Part shown: positions 1-10,875 of the stretch, in pieces
Numbering within the stretch: position 1 is the first letter of the stretch
Layout of the letters: every line of letters begins with the position of its first letter
Assembly (NCBI GenBank): GCA_030867875.1
Contig: JAOWCC010001634.1
Coordinates: forward strand, 36,413,867-36,477,866
Source: Actinernus sp. WN-2022
Taxonomy: Eukaryota > Cnidaria > Anthozoa > Actiniaria > Actinernidae
DNA: 64,000 nt
Reading direction: 5' to 3'
Position numbers and translations under genes: made by a program
Notes under the pieces: model-generated
What the model was told of the DNA's origin: nothing
Databases searched by the model: none
The model's input: the letters and a program-made list of their open reading frames with translations, nothing else

Positions 1-34
<34 letters not shown>

Positions 35-2095
35 GGTGCTGCCTTTACATAATACAGTAAACGGTTAGACCTTCACGTCTTCTCGGATAAGGACGTAAAA
101 TCGTAGGACTAGTGTCCCCAATTAGCTGCAAAGCTAACTGAATACATTGATATTTAAATAAAGTCGCTAACTTCTTACTTACTAACTTAAGGTGTATTTC
201 TACAATCAAGCATTGATTAGACACCTACCACTCATACCTTTATATGGGTTTTTAACTCCAAAATCAATCACTTCAACAAGTTAACACTCTTAAAGCAGTT
301 TTCGATTGAGTATCGTTAAAAACAAGGTAATTACAGAACCAATCACGAGCAAGTAAACACACAATGAGCTAATCACGAACTGAAGTAAGTCACGATTGGT
401 TTTACTTGAACCAATCGCGAGGAAGAGTAAACGCAATCGTGGATGGCGTGATGGACCAAAACACGTTTGGTTTTAGTTTAGCACTTGATTGGCTGATAAT
501 CACAAAACATTTTCCACAGCCAATAGGAAGACTGAGCAAACACAAAACCAAAGCAATCACGGATTGCTTTCGGATTGCTTTTCACCAGCCAATCACAGGC
601 CTAGAATTTAATATTTTCAGTCACTTAAAAATCTACTTGCTAAAATCAAAGGACATTTGCATTTTTAATTTCTCCTGGCACAACTAGCAATATCCTTTAG
701 TAAGTTTGCATTTCGATTAGAATAGTTCACGGTACATTTTTCTCTAGTGAAATAGTGTTTGTAAAATATTTGTATGACATGTTGTACTGTATCTTCAATC
801 ATTTGTGTAATGTTCACTGTTCGTAGTGTTTAATGACAAGGGTGATCGTGGATATTATTCCTTTATCGATGTTGCTCGAATCAATAACGTTAGTCTAATG
901 ATGTGTATATATGTGTATATACAGCGAAGTGCAAAAACTTTGACCCCCCGCTCCTCAACTATATCAATATATCGGGTGCATTATGGGTATGATTCGTTTT
1001 AATATTTATGATTTATGATTCGTTTTAATAAATCTAGCAAATAGTTATATCATTATTGCTCTACGCTATAGATATACATACCCGATATTTTGACGGATCA
1101 ACCTTCAATGAGAGGAATGTGTGCTCTAAAATTCCGATTAAATCTGATGGGTCGAACTTCAGCTGAGGGGAAAAAAAGATCAGGAGATGGTATCGAAAAG
1201 ATAACGGCTTTATGTCCCTTCCTGCCTTCTACTAATGAATTTAAAGAGGACGTTGGGATGTCGTTGTCCATACTGGACTGACCAATCTCACTTTCATGAT
1301 TGGACACCCCCTGCAAATGGGTTTTGCATGTGGTCCATATAACTAATGAATAAAACAATAATTAATTGAGATGGTGATATTTTTGCGTATTTCTAAAGTG
1401 AAGTTGCTATATATTTTTCCTATCCACACCGAAAAGAAAATGGTCGAATTTCGTCGTAGTGGCACTTTAAAAAAGTAGATGTCATGTGTACCTTGTCGAT
1501 CTTAAACGACCGCCTCAAGGGGAAGCGTAGCTTCGACATTTTCCTGCTATTTGGCTCCAAGGCTTTGAATCCATACACGCAATTGGAACTAAAAAAGGAA
1601 AAAAAAAACAGTAAAGCAGTAATACATATAATAATAATAATTCCTAACGATAATCATAGAAATAATACGATCATTAAATAAATAATTAATTAATGTTCGG
1701 TATCTAGCGCATAGTTAAGGGAATAAAAACCAGCCTATCTTATGTAGTTTCGCCCAACTAGAACACATTGTTGATGTATTACTCGCGCAAATGGAGTTGA
1801 GGGGTTAAGGCGGTTTTTCTCGCTTTTTGCTTGGCCGAGTGGGGCATGGGCTTAATTCTGTCGTTCGGTGTTAAACTTGAAATCTTAGAAACCGATCAGC
1901 TTTGTCATGCATGACATTCCCGAGACATTTTGCAAAAAGAAATGGGTATACCATTTCCAGGGGGATGGGGTAGGGAATATTTGTAATTCATGGTTTAATG
2001 TTTGGTATGTTGCGCATGGCTAGAGGATATGATAATAGAGGTAGTTTCTTCCTGCGAGATAATTTGTTTTATGTAAAACTCGCGCAAATGAAGTT
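1..2095. other. Non-coding, AT-rich stretch
   Basis: No convincing gene is visible. Positions 330-600 hold scattered copies of a CAATCACG-like word in both orientations, the remains of a small repeat. Around 1098-1330 both strands are open for 60-86 codons. On the minus strand a plausible splice acceptor (CATTTGCAG) precedes the open stretch, so a small host exon is possible, but no family is recognised. The remainder looks like ordinary intergenic or intronic DNA. Confidence 0.4.
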
Positions 2096-2097
2096 CA

Positions 2098-2130
2098 GGG
2101 GGGGGGGGGGGGGGTGGGGGGGGAGGGGGG
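2098..2130. repeat. Poly-G tract
   Basis: A run of G broken only by single T or A residues, capable of forming G-quadruplexes. Similar tracts occur at about 42067-42105, 57599-57640 and 57991-58010. Confidence 0.9.
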
Positions 2131-2329
2131 AATAAGCCGTTTTGAAATTTTGTTTGGCCTGTCATTTCCCCCGCTGTAAGTTGATCTCAACCAAATTAAG
2201 ACGACCCCTGCAGTTTTCGATTGGTAACATTTTGGTGAAAACCCGATGTCTCTTCGACGTTGCTTTCTACCCGTAAAAATCCATCGCCCTTTTGGTTTTG
2301 GTAACAAAGCATAATGGGACATTTTAATT

Positions 2330-2990
2330 TTGTATTTCCCAGTCCAGAACTGAATTAAATAAATTTGCAGCGTTGAAATCATAGTTTTCGTACTAAACAC
2401 GACAAACACAACATAGTGGTTGGAAATTTGAGGTATATATGCGAACATTGCACAACTGAGGGGGGAGGGGTGGTAAAGCATATGCATTTCCTGTTAATAG
2501 TAGTACCCTCCCCATTAGAAATGGCCTGAATGAAGTTGCAGCTTTAAAATCATAGTTTGTTGTACTAAACACGATGAACACAACATATTGATTGCTAAAT
2601 GGGTTGAGAAAATGCGAACCTCGCAAAACTGAGGGGGGATGGGTGGAAAATCCCAGGCCTTTCATGTTAATAATGGAACCTTCCCCATTTAGATGTGGAT
2701 TGAATGAAGTTGCAGCATACAAAATATAGTTTTGGTACTAAGCACGATGAACATAACATATGTTGCAAATTTGGGGTAAGAAATGCGAACCTTGCAAAAC
2801 TGAGGGGTCGAAAATCATATGCATTTTCTGTTAATATTAGTACCCTCCACATTAGAAAGGGATTGAATAAAGTTGCAGCATCAAAATCATAGTCTTGGTA
2901 CTAAACATGATTAATACAACATATCATTTGCGAATTTTGTGTAAGATCTGCAAAGTTTACAAGTATAAGGGGGGAGGGGTGGAAACCATT
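2330..2990. repeat. Diverged ~172-bp tandem repeat, about 4 copies
   Basis: The landmark CTGAGGGG recurs at about 2457, 2629 and 2801, a spacing of 172 bp. The blocks between share the order AGTTGCAGC, ACTAAACACGA, AACACAACATA, AATGCGAAC, then the G-rich landmark. A fourth, more diverged copy ends near 2990. Open frames through the array on both strands are by-products of the repeat and look non-coding. Confidence 0.75.
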
Positions 2991-2999
2991 GTATGATTA

Positions 3000-3360
3000 T
3001 CGTTAGCCATCGTTAATAGGCCATATTTATATAGCGCCATATACCACAGTCTCATGGCGCTTCACATTTTACTGACATATCTCGTCAGTGAATTGTTTCG
3101 TACTGCTTACGGCGCCAATGGCTGCCACACAGTTTACAATGTTGAGTGTGTGGTTAGTGCAATTGCCAGGCTGCTGTACCGGGTGACAATCCCCTTCTCT
3201 TTTTCGAGTAGTACAACAGGTTCTTTCACGTCCTCTTCAAATACTGATTAGAAGTAGTAGGAGACAAGGCCAACGGCTTATAAACGTCCCTGCCCAAGGA
3301 CGCGGCCAGGTTCGAACCCCCGACGTCTCGCACTCTAGGTGCAGTTATTTTGCTGTGGGT
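3000..3360. repeat. SINE-like interspersed repeat with B-box-like word
   Basis: The segment contains GGTTCGAACCC at 3309-3319, which matches the pol III B-box core. It is preceded by a GC-richer stretch (TTATATAGCGCC at 3027, CGCGGCC at 3300). No clear A-box or tail was identified, so SINE identity is inferred only from the B-box-like word and the local composition. Confidence 0.35.
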
Positions 3361-3440
3361 ATGTCCTCTTATAGAAGCATGAGTGCATCGCGTAGCGTGA
3401 CGGATGCCCTCCTCGCGTTGTGACGTCAACTGTGCATCTA

Positions 3441-3815
3441 ATACAGAAGCATGATAGCATCGCGTAGCGTGACTGATGTCCTCGTCACGTTGTGACGTCA
3501 TCTATACATCTATAAGTGGACAGACCCACGTCTATTTGTTGTATACAGAAGCATTGCATCGCGTAGCGTGACTGATGTTCTCGTCACGTTGTGGCGTCAT
3601 CTATACATCTATAAGTGGACAGACCCACGTCTATTTGTTGTATACAGAAGCATTGCATCGCGTAGCGTGACTGATGTCCTCGTCACGTTGTGACGTCATC
3701 TATACATCTATAAGTGGACAGACCCACGTCTATTTGTTGTATACAGAAGCATTGCATCACGTAGCGTGACTGATGTTCTCGTCACGTTGTGGCGTCATCT
3801 ATACATCTATAAGTC
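3441..3815. repeat. 99-bp tandem repeat, about 3.8 copies
   Basis: GCATTGCATC recurs at 3551, 3650 and 3749, exactly 99 bp apart; an earlier, slightly different copy starts near 3441. Each unit holds GCGTAGCGTGACTGATG, GTGACGTCATCTATACATC and GTGGACAGACCCACGTC. A single dispersed copy lies at 6811-6925 and a fragment at 5180-5210, so the unit derives from an interspersed element that amplified locally. Confidence 0.9.
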
Positions 3816-3839
3816 AGGCGGTGTCGGACACGACTCACG

Positions 3840-5640
3840 TGACTCATGTTGACCAATCATAGTGCCTCTAAAGTTGTGAAGCGTTTTCTGTTCAGAGAGT
3901 TCAGAGAGGACGTTGTATGTGCTTTCTTTTGTACCGTATCGGAATATTCTGAAAATATTATTCATATCCTTACTGAAACTGACAAGGAGAACATGAAAAC
4001 AATGCTTGGATGACGTTTCAAGAGCAGATAATACATTTTAAGTACCTAAATCTGTATCTAATCACGGCTTTGTCTTTACCGTTCGTGTTGTGTATGCGTT
4101 GAATCGAGTGCTCTTCAAAAAGTCTATTTACTACGTTCAGAGATGAGAATTCACTGTTATATTTACACAGCGAGGTACTTTTAATGATAAACATACAGAA
4201 AAAGTCAGGGGGCCCCAAGGGTCCCCTTCGTTTTAGCGGAGAAAATTGACCTTGAAGTTCATGCAGATCACGACCATGTCTGACTCCGCTGACTGTGTAC
4301 AATATGTTGCCCAGTATCCGGCCAGTTCAGATTATAACCGCCGTATTCTTGCTTTCGTGGTTGGACAAATTGTGAACTTTTATCCAGAGACAGCCCATTT
4401 ATATACCAACTATTGCCATTTTTGCAAAACTCCTGAGGTTCACAGTACCGGTGCCTAGTATCCGGTCAGCTGTTCCAGTATCCGGCCATTGACAAATTCA
4501 AGCATATTTTTAGCAACTGCCGATCTCAACCAAATCTCCTTCCAAGCTCTGTCAATTCACCGTAAAAAGCCCCAAATCCTTCTAAAACAGACCATGGAAT
4601 AATCAAGGTCCAAACACAATGATTCTTGGAAATGTAGTGCAATTTATTCTAAGGACCTCCCTTACCAAAATCATGTAAAACAGTCTCGCGGCCTTTGACA
4701 GGGACAACACCAAATACAAGTCCACCAATACCTTGTTCAAGAAAGTCTAAGATATGTCATAAACCATGCGTGTTTGCTGGTTTTCGCAGGCCGTCGAATA
4801 CTAATGTTATCGCTCGACATAACTAGAAAATTCGAAAAGCTGGCATGAAAATAAAGAAATAATTTCTTACTGTAAAAAACTTGACGACGAGTCAACTTCC
4901 GGATCACAACAACTCACCGTGAGGTTACTTTCCCTGAAATTAACAAGTCCGCTGCACATCACATCGCTCCTTTGTGAATCGAGCAATATCCCTGATCGAC
5001 TCAGGCACTATTTATTCCCGAAAAGAGAAGAGCTTTTTCAGATATTACGCCGCGAAGGTAAGGAAGAACGGACCAAAAGTCGGAGGTCAGAGATGTTCAC
5101 GCTTCGACAACCGTGTTTAAATGAGGCTATTTTACATTTTCTCCCATCGTGCTTTGCGATGCGTGTCCAACACCGCCTGTCTAGTGGACAGACCCACGTC
5201 TATGTACTATTTACAATATGAGTGGCGATGTTGTATCGGATATACAATGGCGAGCCGCTTCGGTGTATATCCGATACAACATTGCCACGAATGTTGTGAA
5301 GTACTTATGATGTGCACCACATAAAATTTTAAGCTTTGATTTCTCCCACCTTGCTATCGATGTGGGATGAATTAGTTTCTCACAAAAACATGTCCCACAT
5401 CGAAGAGACAGTGCGTATGCAATAAGAGAGCTGAGCGTAGCGTGCAAAAAAACAGGTCTCACATGGAAGAGATGGTGTGTACATAATAAGAGAGCAGATG
5501 TACTTCGTCATTTCACCTGACCCGGATAGGGAAAGTCAGTGATCGGTCATGAGACCTCTCCATACTAACGCCAGCATGTTTATAGTATCCTGTATCATTC
5601 GATAGAGGATTCTGTTAGCTTACAGTTAGAATTATTTATT
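3840..5640. other. No gene seen; repeat remnants
   Basis: Short open frames occur (for example 4246-4458 and 4919-5221), but none shows a recognisable domain or splice structure. The phrase CAGTATCCGG(C/T)CA recurs at about 4313, 4458 and 4484, and a short inverted pair GTATCGGATATAC / GTATATCCGATAC lies near 5232-5275. It reads as old transposon sequence. Confidence 0.4.
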
Positions 5641-5743
5641 ATTTGATACACAATACTAATAGGGCTTATTAGTATTCTGTATGATATACACAATACTAAT
5701 AGGGCTTATTAGTATTATGTATCATTGATACAGAATACTAATA
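5640..5743. repeat. Palindromic short repeat cluster
   Basis: The word ATACTAATAGGGCTTATTAGTAT, an imperfect palindrome, appears twice within about 50 bp, followed by a related ATACAGAATACTAATAG. Strong local hairpin potential. Nothing suggests coding. Confidence 0.7.
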
Positions 5744-6699
5744 GATCGTTTGCATGTGACGTCATCAAAATTCTAAAACCTAAAGTATAAGATTTTTAAA
5801 GCTGTTCTTTTAAGTGGTAGATAAAATATGAGCGGACGTTTTGACCATAAAGATCGGACGAGAATATTTTATCGTGCTTGTGAAATGAAACAATAATTGG
5901 AATGCACATTATTGTTATGTGATTCTGTTATTCTAATAGCCCACTTCCACGATATGCTTTACTTGTCACACACAAAGGTTTCATTACGAGGCTCCGTGCT
6001 AAATTAAATTTATGCGGAAGTGGGCTATTATGGAACTTGAAATGACCATGTTTGTCCCATAGGAGTTACAGATCTTTATCAAAAATTATGCATACTTATT
6101 AGCTGAGTACGAAATCTTTATCAAAAGTTAATTTACTCATTAATAATTTTATTGGGATTTACAGTACTGTGCATGTGATCTGAATACTGAGCTGGGATTG
6201 GTTTTCACCCTCGTTAATTATTCATGCATTTTACAATGTGATTTAGAGGTCGATATTCTTAGTGTTCTTCGAAAATGTTACGTCGATACGATGATTCATT
6301 TTGTGACAGCTCAGCTCAGTGTTTGCTAATGTCATGAAAATCCATATATTTCGGCCAGTTTAAAATGTTAGACCTGATAAACCTTTAAAAGTGATATCTA
6401 AAGCATTTTGAAGTGAACGCTAATCATATTGATGGCAAAGAGAGCTTTATTTGTAGAGTACGTTTTCGGCCGCCATATTTGTGTAACAAAGCTGTACACC
6501 AACATGGCCGCCGCATACTAATTACACTACATTGCTCGAATGTTATTTGTCTGACAGCTCGGTTACGAAGTACTCTTTTGCTCCAAAATTTTGTTCATTT
6601 CTATATTTTTACCTGCTCTGTACTCGACATTAAAACTATTTCACTAATATCAGTTTTTTTCTTAAGGTAAATTTTTCTGTGACGTCAGTGCAAACGATC
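5744..6699. mobile_element. TIR element with a nested MITE
   Basis: The left end GATCGTTTGCATGTGACGTC is mirrored on the right as GACGTCAGTGCAAACGATC (ending 6699), a terminal inverted repeat of about 20 bp with one indel. The interior has no transposase. A smaller inverted-repeat element (AATAGCCCACTTCC at 5936, mirrored to 6029) is nested inside, and 6470-6520 carries part of the GTACACCAACATGGCC MITE family also seen at 41773 and 62131. Confidence 0.6.
5936..6029. mobile_element. ~94-bp MITE with 14-bp inverted ends
   Basis: AATAGCCCACTTCC at the left end and GGAAGTGGGCTATT at the right end are perfect reverse complements. The short non-coding interior and size fit a MITE. Superfamily unknown. 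Confidence 0.6.
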
Positions 6700-6810
6700 C
6701 ATAGGCTAACTAGAATTTTGTATGGGGTTCACAGAGTATCCACGTGACCCGAATGATGGGTCTGGATTGGCTAGTACCCTTATGAAGTATTAATGATTAT
6801 TATAAGCGTT

Positions 6811-6925
6811 TGTTGTATACAGAAGCATGATTGCATCGCGTAGCGTGACTGATGTTCTTGTCACGTTGTGACGTCATCTATACATGCATCTACAAGTGGA
6901 CAGACCCATGTCTATGTGTTTTATA
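6811..6925. repeat. Dispersed copy of the 99-bp repeat unit
   Basis: It carries the same ordered blocks as the array at 3441-3815 (GTATACAGAAGCATG, GCGTAGCGTGACTGATG, GTGACGTCATCTATACATG, GTGGACAGACCCA), with a few base changes and a small insertion. Confidence 0.85.
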
Positions 6926-7137
6926 TGATAATTAGCGAAAGAGGCTACGAAATGATATCGTGCAAAATGTGACGTCAGTGTATCTGTACTGAAATAACAC
7001 ATGGCTATCGACCAATCAGAGCTGTTTATTGTATAAATAACAATTTTCCGTCAGTATGTGAAATGCTGAGATATCGAAACCGCTCTTTTCCTTTTAACGA
7101 TCCAATCACAAAATAACTTTCTTGAGCAACTTAATTA

Positions 7138-7312
7138 ACAAATAGATTCCATTCGGCCGAGCGTCTGTCCTCTTATAGATGACGTCACAACGTCAAGAGA
7201 ACAAGGAAGTGCGCCACGAGACGCAGTCGAGTAACTGATGTTCTCTTCACATTTTGGCGTCGTCTGTGCATCTATAAGAGGACAGAACACGGCAGAATGG
7301 AATCTATTTGTT
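7138..7312. mobile_element. Fold-back element related to the 99-bp repeat
   Basis: ACAAATAGATTCCATTC at the left is mirrored by GAATGGAATCTATTTGT at the right. Inside, the blocks GTCCTCTTATAGATG and CATCTATAAGAGGAC are also inverted. The arms carry the TGACGTCA word shared with the 99-bp family. Confidence 0.75.
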
Positions 7313-7659
7313 TTATGTTATATATCAAAAACGTTGTTGATCAGGGGTTCCAAACTTAGCCTGAAATAGAGCCACCTCCTCAGCTAGTTCCAGGGTCCAC
7401 TTCACTAGCCGCTAATGCCGTCCGGTGACGTCCTACCGCAAATCACGGTAGTGATTTTGATTGGTCAATTCTATAATTATGTGCAAACATTTCACGTAAA
7501 ATATTCAGTTGGATCAAAATTTGCAAAATGTTGTTTGAAATTGTCGTACATTGTTTCGTGTGGAAATGCTGTATCCACATAAAAAAAATCACTTCTAGAG
7601 TTTTACGGATTATGGAAAGTCCTTGACTTTTCAAATGGCTCAACTCGTCGCGAGTGAAT

Positions 7660-8315
7660 ATCGCCATCACGCCGCATACACTCTGTTTGTCCCGAAGAGC
7701 ATTTACTTTGAATTATTCTTACAGTTTGTATCTCTTCACTAATAAATTGTGCTGATGAAGGATCAAGTGACCTTCCTCGAAACCCAAAACATCCCAGTAG
7801 CATGTCTTACAGCCGATCAAGAGGAACACGTTCTATAAACAAAATCAAAGCGGGTGAGTTTCGCAGTTGGAGTAGCTTAGAGTTTTGTGTTGTTCTAATA
7901 CGCTTCGCCTCCCGTTTGCCTGAAGTACTAGATTCGGCTACCATGCATATCCATTTATGCCGGTCATATGCAGTTGCATTCATGCCACCGGTTTTGAAAA
8001 TCATCCTTATTTTGTAATCGCTCCAAACTTACCAGACTTGAAATACAGTGTACTTTGTCAACAGCAATCCCAACGAACTCTCTTCTTCCCCACCGAACCA
8101 CCGACATAGACTAACAACAGTACACTCGCGCGCTATGATTTTGTTTATAGAACTATTTCCTCCGTTTATCAGCTGTAACACACCCTGCTGGGACGTTTAG
8201 GGTTTCGAGGAAGGCGACTTGAACCTTCATCAGTGCAATTAGGGAAGTTATATAAACTACAATAAATGCTCTCTGGGACAAACAGACTGTATACGCGGCA
8301 TGTTGATTTGGATAT
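7660..8315. mobile_element. Fold-back element with arms of ~130-145 bp
   Basis: The left arm (about 7660-7805) contains CTGTTTGTCCCGAAGAGCAT, then GGTTTCGAGGAAGG-type words in reverse. The right arm (about 8183-8315) has the reverse complements in the reverse order, including GGGTTTCGAGGAAGGCGACT and GGGACAAACAGACTGTATAC. The arms are diverged. The 380-bp loop holds no gene. Confidence 0.75.
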
Positions 8316-8791
8316 GTGATATATTGATGTTCATCTGGTGTTTCATTGGGTATCAAGATTCATGCATGTGACCAAATGCAGTCCTCTGATTGACTAAATG
8401 TCTCATGAATTATTAATGAGGACGAGAATAATAATCGCAAACTAAAAACTATGAACACACCCAATCAAAACGAGTTCCTGCTCATGACGTCATCCATGTG
8501 TGTGTCCTCGCACGTTCTGATTGGTGGTCAAGAGCAGTATATTTCGGACTGATTATTATATACTGTAACCTGTTTTACTGCGCTGTGTAGAAGAAAAGCA
8601 TACTTACTCGTCTTCGTTATCTACTGCGCAAACACATGGGAAGATAACTCGAGGCCAGGCTAAAAAGAAAGAAAAAGATCGCGTATAGAAATTAGATGGG
8701 CGACTCAAGTCGACTTGGGGAAAAAAAGATGTGAACAATGCCGATTTTTGGCTAGGACGGTCATTAATACCGGTAAACGCAATGGCACTAA

Positions 8792-9295
8792 GGGTGCGTT
8801 TCTTTGGGAGAATCCAAGATCGGATTCTAATCCCGGATCATGCGGATTCTTCATTACCAAAAGAAACAGACAATCCGAAAATGGATTATTTTGGCGTGAG
8901 AACTACAATATGCAGTTCGTGCGAAAATGGCGGCAAACTGGGTTTTGTTTTTCGAGTAGACATTTTCGGGCAATTTAACTCAGCAAGATATTTCTCTCGT
9001 GTTGAACGCCAAACCAGCCACTTCTAGTTAATTCTGGTGGTTAAATGTTCTATTCTCAAGACAAAGACCGCTTGTCATGCATATGTACTTTTCAGTTTTA
9101 ATCCTTTCCCAAAGAAACGCTCGGATCATGAATACTAAGAATCCGGTTTTGGAAGTAATCTGTCGAATCCATTCTGACTATGGGACCTATGGATTCGACG
9201 GATTGGGAATCTGTTTTTGGATTCTAGTAAAGAAACGCAAAATCCCTTTTTGGATCCAAGTATCCGTATTCGGATTCTCCCAAAGAAACGCACCC
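8792..9295. mobile_element. 504-bp MITE flanked by TAA (PIF/Harbinger-like)
   Basis: The ends GGGTGCGTTTCTTTGGGAGA and TCTCCCAAAGAAACGCACCC are perfect inverted repeats, and TAA lies directly outside both (8789-8791 and 9296-9298). A 3-bp TWA target duplication is the mark of PIF/Harbinger transposition. The interior repeats variants of the terminal word (for example CCCAAAGAAACGCT at 9108) and encodes no transposase. Two overlapping open frames at 8715-9027 are regarded as chance. Confidence 0.8.
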
Positions 9296-9315
9296 TAAGT
9301 CTGTCTCAAGCCTTT

Positions 9316-9789
9316 TCTGTTTTTGAAAAGTTGTAGTTTTCCTGTTTAGTTTGATAGTTTCACGAAGCGGAAATAAACAAAACAAAACAAAACAAGGAAA
9401 TTGACATAAACATAAACGTCAATCACGTGTCGATTTTTAATTAAAAACAAACAAATTAGACATAAACGTCAATCACATGTCTGGATTTTTATTAAAATCA
9501 GACAAATTGTCCCATCACCGTCAACGCACGACGGCAGTTTGATTGGAAAGATTTCTCGCATAAATACGCACGTGTCTGAACGCCAAAGTCCGCCTAAGTA
9601 GACTCTGACTTAGCTTGGCTTGGCCGTAAGTCGACTTAGACAGTTTTAGTGGTTTAGTATGAACTCGCCTATTGCTCTTAAAGAATATGACACAACCGTG
9701 ATGCTAAGCGGCCTGTTGTTTTGTTTTGTTTATTTCCGCTTCGTGAAACTATCAAACTAAACAGGAAAACTACAACTTTTCAAAAACAG
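9316..9789. mobile_element. Fold-back element with ~75-bp arms
   Basis: The left arm (9316-9394) begins CTGTTTTTGAAAAGTTGTAG and the right arm (9714-9789) is its near-perfect reverse complement, ending in CTTTTCAAAAACAG. The near-identity of the arms points to recent activity or gene conversion. The loop carries no gene. Confidence 0.85.
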
Positions 9790-10101
9790 ATTCAAATTGA
9801 AACTATAACACGAAACAACAGGATTGCAAAGATTTTCAAAAGATTGGAAGAAAACTCGGGCAAAACCGACTTTTCAACTTTGACAAAATGGCGGTCATAG
9901 AGTGCAAAGCATGACGGTTGGTCTATATTCTTTAAACATCCCAGCCGCAGCGGTCTATCCTCCACGATGAGGGTAAGGTAAGATAGTGAACAGCTTTCAG
10001 TTTCTACGGTTTCCTTATATATGTCTTGAGATCAGCAAAAGACAAATGCTGCAATACTGCTGCTCGCAACACTGCCGGCAACGGCGAAATAAGCAAGTTT
10101 C

Positions 10102-10370
10102 GTATTCTCACAGACGAGCTGGAACGAGAACTCAATGTGCTTTTATCATGTGTCCGCCGTGTTGAGTCACAGGAGAATAAAAACCTTTGTTTTCGTCCGG
10201 TAAACTCGTTCTGAAACACGGGGCCAAAACCATTGTTTTATTCAAGATGGCCGAACTGTGATAATACCCTATGGAGGCTCATGCGGGGGCTTCTTTTACT
10301 ATTCTAAATAGCTTTTAGCGAATTCCCTCCATTGGTGGACAACTCGTTCCAGCTCGTCCGTGAGAATACG
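10102..10370. mobile_element. Fold-back element with ~28-bp arms
   Basis: CGTATTCTCACAGACGAGCT at 10102 is mirrored by AGCTCGTCCGTGAGAATACG ending at 10370. The interior includes short open frames with no recognisable product. Confidence 0.65.
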
Positions 10371-10403
10371 AATATTGTCTATACTCATGCAAGGACAACA
10401 AGG

Positions 10404-10571
10404 ACTACGGACGCATGTATGCAGGTTAGCCTCATTCTGAAGTTAAACACGCATAAATACCAGCAAGAAGGTGGGCTATTCACAACACTGTGTATTGTTG
10501 TAGTTTCACGTTTTGCACCTTCTCGCTGGTATTTAAGAATGAGGCTAACCCTGCGTACATACGTCTGTAGT
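10404..10571. mobile_element. Fold-back element with ~35-bp arms
   Basis: GCAGGTTAGCCTCATTCT on the left matches AGAATGAGGCTAACCCTGC on the right, and the pairing extends outward through ACTACGGACGCATGTAT / GTACATACGTCTGTAGT. The inner part adds a second inverted pair built on ATACCAGC(A/G)AGAAGGTG. Confidence 0.75.
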
Positions 10572-10875
10572 CATTGCATTCAACGGTACTTTTCGAATAC
10601 GAAACTGGAGTATTACAACGTGTGTCCACCTCTAATGCGTACAATGTTGCGCGTGTAATGTTACAGCGTGTGTTTGTGTTAAGGGGCTCGTCTGAAGTAC
10701 GGACATATCAACGTATATAAACAATCTGGATGACTGGCAATTAAATAAAAAGAATAACTATCGTTGATTATTATTATTATTACAGAACAGAAGAAAGGGA
10801 AAGAGCAGTTCAGTTGACAATATAAAGTCGCAAAGACAAAACCAAACATTTCAACTCCTTCCTGTATTTTCTTAC

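Noticed and set aside
8715..9027. Two overlapping 87-98 aa proteins
   Set aside because: They lie within a MITE with clear inverted ends and TAA duplication. No domain is visible.
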